Shown here: positions 33,298 to 42,667 of the stretch, piece after piece
Layout of the letters: each line of letters starts with the position of its first letter
Position numbering within the stretch: position 1 is the first letter of the stretch
Source: Aotearoamyces nothofagi
Lineage: Eukaryota; Ascomycota; Leotiomycetes; Leotiales; Tympanidaceae
NCBI GenBank assembly: GCA_015345905.1
Contig: JADDTR010000016.1
Coordinates: 314,631-378,630 of the forward strand
Length of the DNA: 64,000 bases
Direction of reading: 5' to 3'
Position numbers and translations under genes: made by a program
Notes under the pieces: generated by a model
The model's input: only the letters and a program-made list of their open reading frames with translations
Databases searched by the model: none
Told to the model about the DNA's origin: nothing

Positions 33298-33803
33298 GGC
33301 ACACCTCTGGATATGGCACCTTGTGGACTTGCAGATTATGCAGCACGTAGAAGATAAGCGTTGTATTATACTATAAAGCAGATGCGGCAGAAGCCCGTAA
33401 GCAATATCAATCTCACGTGAAGATTTCGATACAAATCGAAAGCAGCATGTATTGTATTCTTCATGTCTTGCGTGACCCTGACTTTTTGTGATGCCATAGT
33501 ACGAATTAAAGCTCCACAAGATTCAACGAGCAGGGGATTGGTTAATATTATTAAAAACTCCAGGGCTTCGCATATTTTTTTTCCACGCTCCACGAAAACT
33601 GTGCTATATACAATGGGAGATCGGAATGTCTCTACCAGGGCTGAGACCTGCAATGAATGTATGTACTGTACTATCGTGACTGAAAAGACATTTTGCCCCT
33701 CTTATGGTAACAACGTGAACGCCAGAGCAGGAATAGATAATAGAACAAGGTAGTGGCTACGTCCACCTGATAAAGTGTCAAGGGATTGTGGGGTTTGCGG
33801 AGA
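33298..33803. other. Intergenic between convergent genes
   Basis: 3' flanks of the unknown-function gene and ILV2. No feature noted. Confidence 0.6.
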
Positions 33804-36118
33804 TCATTGATGGAGACCGTGTGTGCGCTCCTTCATGATCTTTCGGCGCTCGAGGTCCTTGACTGTAATGTGGTTAGTAGGTTTCGGTTGGAAGGTTGAG
33901 GGAGGGGGATGGCTTGCCTTCATCATACACCATGAATTCATGTAATCCAGCACCTGCTGGAACCATGGGTAGAACTGGCACCTTCTTGTCCGTGACAATC
34001 TCGAGGAATGCCGGTCCATCGCTTTCAATGAGCCACTTAAGGCTGTCTACAACATCATCAGGTCTGACACATTTCCTCGCTTGGATCCCCATGGCACCTG
34101 CTAATTTGATAAAGTTGGGGTTGTGTGGGTGGGTATGCGCATATCTGTCCTCGTAGAAGAGGTTCTGCCACTGTGTCACCATACCCTGCTCTTCATTGTT
34201 CAAGACAATGATCTTGACTCCGATGTTGAATTGATGGGCTGTGGTCATCTCAGTAAGAGTCATATTGAATGAGGCATCACCATCAATGTCAATAACAAGG
34301 GAGTCAGGGCAGGCAACCTTGGCACCAATGGCAGCTGGAAGACCGAAGCCCATTGTGCCTAGACCACCAGAGGTAACCAAGCTCCGTGGGTGTCTCCAGC
34401 GGAAATGTTGTGCGGCCCACATTTGATGTTGTCCCACACCAGTTGCAATGATGGTTTTGTCTTTCCGATCAGCCGTGAGCTTGGAGAGCTCTTCTATGAC
34501 TGTCTGAGGTTTGATCAGACCAGATCGCTCTGCTTTTTCATAAGCTGAAAGAGGGAATTTCTTCTTCCAGAAGTTGATTTGCGAGAACCAATCTGCACGG
34601 TCTGCCATGCTCTTTGCATCAATGTGAGGTAGAAGCACGGCAAGGTTCTCTGCAACATCACCTTCGACGGCCTCTGTAGCTTGAACAACCTTGTTGATGT
34701 TCTTTGGCATGATTTCGAAATGTACGATACCACCACGTTTCTCGAGTGCAGCGGCCTTGGCTGCAGGCGCAAACTTGTTAATGTTTAGGGTTACACGATC
34801 ATCGAAACGCGCACCAAGAGCTATGATAAGATCGGCTTCTTGGATTGACATGTTGGCATATGCAGATCCGTGCATACCCAACATATGGAGGGATTTTTCA
34901 TCAAGCTCATCAAATCCACCAAGTCCTTGGAGAGTGGTGGTCACCGGAATAGAGGCCTTCTCTGAAAGCTCTTTGAGTAATTTTGGCCCATCAGGGTGGG
35001 CAAGAATACCTTGTCCTGCATAGATGACTGGCTGTTTGGCAATGTTGATCAATTTTGCTACCCGTCTGATAGAGCCGACAAGTTGCTTCTTGCTAATCTC
35101 CTGTGCTGCTTTCGACGCAGCGCTTTGTGCGGAAGGAAGAGTGCTAGCCATTGGGATGGCTTTTCTCAGGATGGCAGCTGTAACATCCTTGGGCAAATCA
35201 ACAAGCACGGGTCCTGGACGTCCGCTTGTGGCAATCTCGAAAGCTTCCTTTATACGCCTAGGCAACTCGGCAACATTTCTCACCATCACGTTCCACTTTG
35301 TGCATGCTCTCGAGATACCGATAATGTCTGCTTCTTGGAAAGCATCGCTACCAATGGCTGTTGTTGGAACCTGTCCGCAGAACACAACCAATGGTGTACC
35401 ATCGGAAAGAGCATCTTGAAGTGGGGTAATAACATTTGTAGCACCAGGTCCAGATGTAACCAAGACAACTCCAGGTCTTCCGGATGCGCGTGCATAACCT
35501 TCAGCCATATGACCTGCACCTTGTTCATGTTTGGGCAGAATGAAGTCGAAATGTTTTGAGTTGTAAATGGCGTCGAACACGGGTAAGATAGCACCACCAG
35601 GGTAACCAACTACATGCTGTGAGCAACCAGCGGTGAGCAGACAGAAAAAAGAGTTTACATACAGATGTGTTTTACACCTTGTCTCAGCATCATTTCGTGG
35701 AAGATCTCTCCTCCAGTCATCCCAATGAAGCTATAAACTCGAGTCAGTCACTTACTGTTGCGGCAACAAGGGCGCGACTTACGACTCATCCATCTCAGGC
35801 TGCTTTCCATTTTGCAATGGCTGCACATCATCTTGGAGTGCTGCAGCTGTGTTGAATGCCGGGCTTGGAGTATCTCGTACTTGCCTGGGCATAAACAGTG
35901 GTTAACGTCTGGCATGAGTCACACGGGCAGTATCTCACTTACGAGGCGGGAGAAGTCGCGGCAGCGGCAGCTGTGGCCTGTGATCTGGAGGTGCCTGGTA
36001 TCTTTCTTGCAGCTGCAATGGCCGGAGCTGCTGGTGTTGTAGAGAAGGACCGCGCAGCGTATCTCGAGCCTGCGCGCAGGGCGCGCATGGCAGATCGCGC
36101 TGGTTGTGTTCGAAGCAT
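33804..36118 (-). CDS. ILV2: Acetolactate synthase catalytic subunit, mitochondrial
   Basis: Five exons (35943-36118, 35783-35884, 35663-35730, 33918-35609, 33804-33862) give 698 residues. The enzyme is ThDP-, FAD- and Mg-dependent, joins pyruvate units to acetolactate, and starts valine/leucine/isoleucine synthesis in mitochondria. The N-terminus is an Ala/Arg/Ser mitochondrial presequence (MLRTQPARSAMRALRAGSRY). MTGGEIFHEMMLRQGVKHIF and GYPGGAILPVFDAI span a splice. FILPKHEQGAGHMAEGYAR carries the catalytic Glu. The ThDP motif GDASFNMTLTE is intact. The ending VKDLERRKIMKERTHGLHQ is encoded by the last exon, joined through an intron that starts GC and not GT (33863-33917) and has a perfect CTACTAAC branch site. 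It is the target of sulfonylurea-type herbicides. Confidence 0.96.
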
Positions 36119-36596
36119 TGCGAGGGGGCGAACGGGGGAGGAATCGACCGAAGAAAAAATCTATCGATGATGGAGGCCCTGAAGCCAATGGTGTCAAACT
36201 CACGTCCTCTGTTGATCAAGTTGCTTGAAGGCAGATGGGATGGCAGGATGGCTGTGGTAAGGGGTGTGGTATAATATTTTTTTCGACGTCGGCGTGTGAT
36301 TCACACACACTCTTCTGCCATTTGTGATTGCCCAGTCGGCAGGCGGCGAGAGTCGGAGGCTGTACAGCGCACAGAAAAGCAAGACTACCGCGAATTTCCA
36401 GATTGTGGGGAAATCTAGCGCGGCAGATCCACGGCAGCCAATCACAGGCCGGCCAAAGACACGCCACCGGATCCCTGCACGCCCTTGAAGGCGACGTCGG
36501 AAGCGGCCAGGATTCAAGGCTGCTGCAGGCCCGTTTAAGGCCGCCAGGCTGGTCAGGCTGGTCAGGCAGCCGCAGCCGCAGCCGCAGCCGAGTGGG

Positions 36597-36763
36597 ATCG
36601 GTCGGTCAGTCAATCAGTCAATCAGTCAATCAGTCAGTCGGTCAGTCAGTCAGTCAATCAATCAAATCAATCAATCAACCAATCAATCAACCAATCAAAT
36701 CAATCAATCAATCACTCAGTCAATCAGTCAATCAATCAACCAACCAACCAACCAACCAATCAG
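36597..36763. repeat. CAGT/CAAT tetranucleotide microsatellite, about 165 bp
   Basis: A long run of TCAG, TCAA and CCAA tetranucleotides with interruptions, purely intergenic. The unit drifts along the tract from CAGT through CAAT to CCAA. A shorter related tract lies near 24240. Confidence 0.9.
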
Positions 36764-36950
36764 GTCAATGTGCCGTCGGGGCTTTCGAGGCGCCGCTGGA
36801 ATGAGTCCATACGCCAGTTGCAGGCCCCCCCCGGGAGAGCGATCGCATGTTATCGCATCACGTGTCCGTTCACGTGTATCCCCTGTCCCCACCTGGATAT
36901 CCACACCGCACATCGCCTGCTTCGAGGACAATGTGCTTGCCGGGGTCGGC

Positions 36951-36995
36951 GGCAGCATTGACGGCAGCATTGACGGCAGCATTGACGGCAGCAGC
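36951..36995. repeat. 12-bp tandem repeat GGCAGCATTGAC, 3.7 copies
   Basis: Three perfect copies start at 36951, 36963 and 36975, then a partial GGCAGCAGC. Intergenic. Confidence 0.9.
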
Positions 36996-37544
36996 ACAGG
37001 GGACGGCCCTGGCTGCGATACAGTAGCCAGCTCGGGAGCTGCTTACTGTGCTTTGTTACTCGGCCCGCACGGTCTTCGCGTCACTGTTCACACAGATTTG
37101 CACACAGATACAGTACAGTAGACGTGACATGTGTCCCGCATTGCTACCCCCTTTGAAAAGAGCCTGTAGGGCCGTACTGTGCCCTACAGCGCCATCAGTA
37201 GCCTCTGGCCCTCGCCACCCTCATCCTCCGCGCTGCTGTACGCGGTTCCTGGTGAGAATGGCAGTCGAGCAGTCAACTGACGGCAAACTACGTACGATAG
37301 ATACTATCAAGGGACCGTTGTTAGATAGACTTCCCTCTCCTTTTATATCGACTCGGGCCGCAGGACTGCCACGAGAGGACTCTAATACAGATGGCTCCGT
37401 ATCCGCCGTACACGGCTATATCTGCAGTCCTCTGCACTGTCTGTCGTCCACGATCCGTCGTCGTTTGGACTCCCTCCTTGACTCCTTGAGGGGACCTTTC
37501 GAACCCCGAGAAAACCCCAAGCTCTGCCCACGGAACAATTAAAC

Positions 37545-37560
37545 ACCGCCAATAGGCGGT
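37545..37560. promoter_or_regulatory. Inverted repeat with CCAAT box, GAL1 promoter
   Basis: ACCGCC-AATA-GGCGGT, a perfect 6-bp inverted repeat whose left arm and loop contain CCAAT. A GCGGGG (fits the CreA consensus SYGGRG) follows at about 37565-37570. It lies about 315 bp upstream of the galactokinase ATG. Binding by CreA or the CCAAT complex is inferred from consensus only. Confidence 0.45.
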
Positions 37561-37600
37561 TTGGCGGGGGTTCTGCGGGCGGTCACGACGGCAGAATCAC

Positions 37601-37643
37601 AAGGTGGCACGCGGGAAGGTGGCACGTGGGAAGGTGCCGCGGG
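37601..37643. promoter_or_regulatory. 15-bp tandem repeat with E-box, GAL1 promoter
   Basis: AAGGTGGCACGCGGG and AAGGTGGCACGTGGG are adjacent copies, followed by a shortened AAGGTGCCGCGGG. The second copy has a CACGTG core (37622-37627 region). Tandem sites like this often mark a regulator-binding cluster; the factor is unknown. Confidence 0.5.
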
Positions 37644-37874
37644 TGCACCGCAACACATTACTGATGCGCATCACCCGATGCTAGCTTGGATATTTTCGAG
37701 ACTCACTTGCCTGCCGCGTGCCGGATGCTCGTCATAGAAAAGCCAGAAGCTGTATATATGTTCGGTGATCGCCTCCCGAGAAGCCTTACAATCCCTTAAT
37801 ACCCTCCCGAATCCCCGTACCATTTGCCCTCATCTCCAGTTCCACACTCAGGAGCTCCAACACATTTCTTCACA

Positions 37875-39449
37875 ATGGCTGCCACTGTCCCAGTAACCAG
37901 TTCTCTCAAGGACATCTATACCGAAGACGCCATTCCTACACAGACAAAACGATGGGAACAACTCCTGCGCGCCTTTGAGGCAACCTACAAACAGCCCGCT
38001 TCCTTCGTCTCCCGGTCTCCCGGACGGGTCAATATAATCGGCGAGCACATCGACTATTCCTTATACCCGGTCCTTCCGATGGCAATTACTGCAGATGTCC
38101 TTCTTGCGGTTTCCTACCCCGCAGAGCCAGCTCCTGCATCTTCAACATCCTTCAAGATCCGCCTGACCAACGTCCAATCCGACAAGTTCGCGCCCAACGA
38201 GTTTGACATCCCATACGAACACGTTGATATTGATCCGAAAGTACATGAATGGACAAACTATTTCAAGTGCGGCCTGAGAGCAGCACTGCAATTGCTGAAG
38301 GAGAAGCATGTCCAAGGGTTTAGACCAAAGAGCATGAATGTGTTGATGGATGGGTCAGTGCCATCAGGTGGTGGGCTGAGCAGTAGTGCTGCATTCGTGA
38401 GTGCCAGTGCACTTGCCGTATTAGCTGCCAATGGAGAGCATGAAGTAGACAAGACGGCACTGACCGAGTTGGCAATCGTGAGCGAGAGAGCTGTTGGTGT
38501 CAACAGTGGAGGAATGGATCAGTCAGCCTCCGTCTTCTCGCTCCGCGGCAGCGCCCTATATGTCTCATTTGTGCCATCTCTGACCACCCGCCCTGTTCAC
38601 TTCCCTAAAACAAAGCCCGAACTTTCGTTCCTCATAGCCCAGTCATTTGTCGCAGCTGATAAGCAGGTCACTGGACCTGTCTGCTACAATCTCCGTGTCG
38701 TGGAATGCTCTCTTGCGGCTGCATATCTTCATGCTGTGCTGGACAAGACGACAACTCCGCTTCCAGCCGACTCTGGACCCTTAGGCATCAGCTTGAGAGG
38801 TTTCCACGATGCCTACTTCCGCAAGGCCAAATCATCTGCGGCTATTGAGGAGCAGCTTTTAGAACTTATTGAAATTACTAAAGTGACCCTTACGAAGACC
38901 GAAGGATACACCCGCGAAGAAATCGCAAAAGTCTTGGGCACCACAGTACCCGAGCTACATAAACGATTCGAGTCCACGTTCCCTGTCCGTGCGGAAGCGT
39001 TCAAGCTCCGCCAACGTGCCCTGCACGTCTTCAATGAAGCCCTTAGAGTCTCGCAATTTATCAAGCTTTTGGAGAACCCTTCTGAATTCCTTTCTAAAGA
39101 TGCCGGGGAATCCACCGAGACGTACAACCGCGAGCTTGGAGCGCTGATGAACCAGACGCAAGACAGCTGCCGAGATTTATATGAATGCAGTTGTCCGGAG
39201 TTGGATGAGCTCTGCACCATCGCGAGGAAGGCGGGAAGTTACGGCTCTAGATTGACGGGTGCTGGGTGGGGAGGATGTAGTGTACATCTTGTGCCTGCAA
39301 ATAAGGTCCAGGCTGTGAAGGAGGCGTGGGAGAAGGAATATTATAGCAAGAGGGTTTTAACAGAGGAGCAAAAGGAGGCAGCTATAGTGGTTAGCAAGCC
39401 TGGTAGTGGCAGTGCGCTATTTGTCGTTCATGGTACTGGTGTACTATAA
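37875..39449 (+). CDS. GAL1: Galactokinase
   Basis: A single exon of 524 residues, matching yeast Gal1 (528). It phosphorylates alpha-D-galactose at C1 using ATP, the first committed step of the Leloir pathway in the cytosol. All three GHMP-kinase signatures are intact: GRVNIIGEHIDYSLYPVLPMA (about residue 50, sugar binding), GSVPSGGGLSSSAAFV (about 160, ATP loop) and SRLTGAGWGGCSVHLV (about 460). The start is the ATG at 37875 after CACA; an in-frame GTG upstream is only an open-frame extension. The long insertion RKAKSSAAIEEQLLELIEITK is typical of fungal forms. The S. cerevisiae Gal3 regulators lack the Ser-Ala pair of the second motif; it is kept here (SSSAA), so this is an active kinase. 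Confidence 0.97.
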   Translation: MAATVPVTSSLKDIYTEDAIPTQTKRWEQLLRAFEATYKQPASFVSRSPGRVNIIGEHIDYSLYPVLPMAITADVLLAVSYPAEPAPASSTSFKIRLTNVQSDKFAPNEFDIPYEHVDIDPKVHEWTNYFKCGLRAALQLLKEKHVQGFRPKSMNVLMDGSVPSGGGLSSSAAFVSASALAVLAANGEHEVDKTALTELAIVSERAVGVNSGGMDQSASVFSLRGSALYVSFVPSLTTRPVHFPKTKPELSFLIAQSFVAADKQVTGPVCYNLRVVECSLAAAYLHAVLDKTTTPLPADSGPLGISLRGFHDAYFRKAKSSAAIEEQLLELIEITKVTLTKTEGYTREEIAKVLGTTVPELHKRFESTFPVRAEAFKLRQRALHVFNEALRVSQFIKLLENPSEFLSKDAGESTETYNRELGALMNQTQDSCRDLYECSCPELDELCTIARKAGSYGSRLTGAGWGGCSVHLVPANKVQAVKEAWEKEYYSKRVLTEEQKEAAIVVSKPGSGSALFVVHGTGVL

Positions 39450-40016
39450 AAGTATCTATAGATGAGATAACCCTATAAAGTTACGAGTTTAGAATAATAT
39501 AAATCCGTTATAAGTCATCTTAGGAGATAACAATGTCCCTAGTGTATGTATAAGTTCGTGGCTGTAAATTCACTCCGCTGCCTCGATAGCATCTAGATAA
39601 CGGACCTAGCTCAACAAGGAGCAAACCCCATGCAGAGTTACAACCTCACAAGATCGATTCTGCTACTCACCTTCGATGCGTGGGTAACATAATACGCATT
39701 TCTGGACTCGGGGGGAGATTTTGGGGTAAAGTGTCTCTAAAAAGATCATGTCGAGCGAGTGTTAATCTCGTCACTTCTAGCAAGCTCACTTGGTCACCAG
39801 CACACACGACACCGAGACCTCATCGGAGCATCCCAGATACAAGACCTGCCATCACCGAGCTTCTTGGGTGGATACCTTTTTTGGATACCTTTTTTTCTTT
39901 CGCTGCCAAAGGTTTCCTTGCGGCCTGGGTTGTCGTTGTTCGAAATGGTAGCGGCTTCTTCCATCTCACTTCCACTCAAGGAGGACTGCAGAGGGAAATG
40001 TAGATCTCGATCTGCT
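39450..40016. other. Intergenic
   Basis: 3' flank of GAL1 and probable promoter and leader of the 2EXR gene. The open frame upstream of 40017 (from 39945) could extend that protein by 24 residues but looks non-conserved. Confidence 0.5.
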
Positions 40017-40649
40017 ATGAGCAGTGCGGCTCCACTTCCGCGACTCGCTGAGTTTACCTACTTCCTCAACCTACCCGTGGAGCTTCGTCTCGAGATATGG
40101 AGGCTTGCCATGCTTGTGCCTCGCCTCCTTGTCATACGAAAGAGGCGTCAGCCTGCCCGCTTCATGACAGCAAGCCACCCCCCAGTCCAACTCAGGGTCT
40201 GCAAGGAGTCAAGAGTCGAGGCTTTGAGGCACTACCAGCTTTCATTCTCAACGCGGAGTTCTTCAGCACGCGTATACGTGAACTTCTCGATCGACACCGT
40301 CTTCTTCGAAAGACTAGACTCCATGGGGGCCAGGGATAGATCTCTCAGAGAAGATGTCCGAAAGGTTCGGTTGCTCGCTGTGGATTATTCCTCGCTCGTC
40401 AAATGGGGTCGGTTGGTTGCCAGGAGCAGGTTTCCGCTCTTGACGGAGGTACATGTTGTCAACGAAAACCCTCCCATTCTGGAACATGGACGTGGACAGA
40501 GCGCTTTGTGTGAGGCTCCCTACAGTCCGAGATTCCAGCCAGGCCAGCCATTGCCTGCCTACATGCAATCGATTTTGCCAAAAGTAACTCCAGCTGATAT
40601 GGAGACGCTGAGTATCATCTTTAACGGTTGGGAGGTCCGCCATTCATGA
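40017..40649 (+). CDS. 2EXR-domain protein of unknown function
   Basis: A single exon of 210 residues from the ATG at 40017; an ATG at 39945 is also in frame. The opening FTYFLNLPVELRLEIWRLAM is the hallmark of the fungal 2EXR family, which is expanded in many Pezizomycotina genomes and has no known biochemical role. PPVQLRVCKESRVEALRHY and ARVYVNFSIDTVFFERLD follow in the usual order, giving two EXR-type repeats. The C-terminal third is divergent. There is no signal peptide or membrane segment. Confidence 0.8.
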   Translation: MSSAAPLPRLAEFTYFLNLPVELRLEIWRLAMLVPRLLVIRKRRQPARFMTASHPPVQLRVCKESRVEALRHYQLSFSTRSSSARVYVNFSIDTVFFERLDSMGARDRSLREDVRKVRLLAVDYSSLVKWGRLVARSRFPLLTEVHVVNENPPILEHGRGQSALCEAPYSPRFQPGQPLPAYMQSILPKVTPADMETLSIIFNGWEVRHS

Positions 40650-41508
40650 AACAAACTATCATAGGAAGGTGAATGGCAGATTACATCTGGGTATTATCGC
40701 CCGAGCAGGAAAGGGAATATGGTGCAGAATATCAGTACTTTCATTGAATAAAGACCTAGAGAAACACTAGTCTCTAGATGCCTTTACATAGAATTATAAA
40801 AGCAGGCTCCTGAGAGAAATTTAAGAAGAAGGATGCATAAACGATAGCCTGTTAATTGAATTCTTCTCTCCCTTTGGTGATGTTTGACTGAACTTTAGAG
40901 GACAAGGTAGAACATCGCACAATTTAAATGTGCCATCATGTCCTGAGATTGTATTGAATTTTGACACAAGTAAATCGAACAGAAACATGCTTGGTGAATG
41001 AGTGGTTTTAAGGGCTCAGCATACATATTTTGTATTGACCATGAGTTAGCCTTGCCATTCTATCTGCAAATAGCGGGGTGTCTTCTCGAGAAACAGTGGA
41101 CGAGGAAAGCTATGTGCGTTAACTTTTGGTTTCCAAGATAGTTTAGGCCTGTTGCTAGTGCAAGAAGGAACTGATCTAATTCAGACATAGGAAACAATAG
41201 TGAAAATGCGAAATATCAAAATGGAGAGAGAAAAGGCGGAGGGAAGTCATTAAGAACCCAATAGATATTAGCATTTATCATCTATGTCGGCTACCGTAGC
41301 CAGTTGCGTCACCGAACGATCCCGGAACACGAATAGTCACAAGTTCCGGGCGCAAGCGGGGGGACTTCGCATTACCATTGTGACCAGCTCCTACGAGTAC
41401 AGCTTCGTACTCGACGTATTTCGCACAACCTTCACGCACGAGCATACGCAGTTGCTGGAGCCCTGTTACCACCGACATCCATTATCTCCAATCGACCTTC
41501 CTACCAAG
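40650..41508. other. Intergenic
   Basis: Promoter side of DID2. AT-rich in parts (40740-41270). No coding or RNA signal is supported. Confidence 0.6.
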
Positions 41509-42308
41509 ATGGACAAGGCGCAGGCTGGTCTTTTTAATGCCGAGTTCGTGCTCAAGGTATGATCTCGCCTCTGCGACGTTGCCCTTTAAATACTAATGCA
41601 CACTCTAGTGCAAAGAGTCGGGACTGGCAAGGGAGATTAAGCGCATGGAAAGTGATGTTACGAAGGAAAGGAAACAGCTCCAAAAGGCGAGTAACAAATT
41701 CTGGAGGAAGAGCACTTAGAATAGACTGTTCTAGTGACTGTTTCTGACTACCTTCTAGCTCATTAAACAAGGCGATGAAGATTTGATAAATGGACAGGCC
41801 GAGCTGGTAGGCCACCTCCAGGGCACGATTGTAGATATGACAAAAACCAAGCAACGGCTTGGCATATTCGCCATGAAGATCAAAACTGCCCGTAAGAAGC
41901 AGGATATCAGTGCCAGCATGGTAGCAGTGTCTCGTGCTTTGGGAAGAGTTACCCAAAACATTCAACTTGAGAAAGTAAGATAGCTGAGCATTCCATTAAC
42001 AGACAGGTTTACTGACGCCATTCTTTTAGGTGGAGGCAGTCATGGACGACCTGGCGAAGAATTATGAGGACATTGATGTCATGACGTCGGTGTTAGATAC
42101 GGCTACTACGAACACAACGGCTTCAACGGTGTCTCCGGAGACTGTGGAAAGAATAAAGAGGCAGGTTGCGGACGAGGCTGGCTTGGAACTGAGCGCCGAC
42201 CTCAACAGCGCAGGGAGCGTATCGACCGCACCTATAAAGACTGGTCCAACGGCGGAGGAAGAGGCTGCGTCAGCAGAGCGCCTCAAAGCTCTTCGACTAG
42301 GTGCTTGA
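41509..42308 (+). CDS. ESCRT-III subunit Did2/Vps46 (CHMP1)-like
   Basis: Four exons (41509-41556, 41609-41686, 41759-41974, 42030-42308) give 206 residues, matching yeast Did2 (204). ESCRT-III proteins polymerise on endosomes to sort membrane cargo; Did2 recruits and regulates the Vps4 ATPase. The chain is helical and charged with a basic first half (REIKRMESDVTKERKQLQK). The Did2-like block is SASMVAVSRALGRVTQNIQ then LEKVEAVMDDLAKNYEDID and VKRQVADEAGLEL-type helix. It ends with a MIM1-like AERLKALR, the Vps4 MIT-binding motif. Intron 2 (41687-41758) seems to start with GC; a GT donor four bases further on (at 41691) is also possible. The N-terminus is divergent, so the subtype is likely but not certain. 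Confidence 0.75.
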
Positions 42309-42667
42309 GCAAGTCGATATCTGAAGTCATTTATATTAAGGCATAGGCGTTCGGAGTTTGGGGTGTGTACTCCTGGAGTACCTGGTGTACAATGGGAATA
42401 TTCCGTAGTTCGAAAGAATCACATATCCGAGAAATCAATTAGCGCAATGCGAAGGTTTTGATTCCTAATACTTTTGGGATGGTATAATAGCTTGAAACAA
42501 ATCCCCTGTTGGAAATGCTACATTTGAAATATCTTGAGGGAATAAGACAGACCTGAAGTCGGACTCGGACCGAGAATGAGAATATTTCTTTAAGATAAAC
42601 ATAGACAGGTATCTCGAATGTGCATTATATTCGTTATATTTACAGAGAAGCTATACACGAGGATTGC
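42309..42667. other. Intergenic between convergent genes
   Basis: 3' flanks of DID2 and SKI2. A tRNA B-box-like string near 42560 was examined and rejected. Confidence 0.6.

Larger units (their letters stand above)
36119..37874. other. Intergenic between ILV2 and GAL1 with satellites and GAL1 promoter
   Basis: Divergent spacer of 1.76 kb. It contains a tetranucleotide satellite (36597-36763), a 12-bp tandem (36951-36995), a TACAG-type run near 37095, and the galactokinase promoter with repeats and a TATA-like TATATAT about 37752-37759. No coding region is supported. Confidence 0.7.

Noticed and set aside
37048-37542. 164-residue plus-strand frame upstream of GAL1
   Set aside because: Low-complexity, composed of promoter sequence; the galactokinase frame begins later with its own ATG.
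42530-42600. tRNA-like B-box string GGTCCGAGTCC on the minus strand
   Set aside because: No matching acceptor or A-box lies upstream; no cloverleaf can be drawn.
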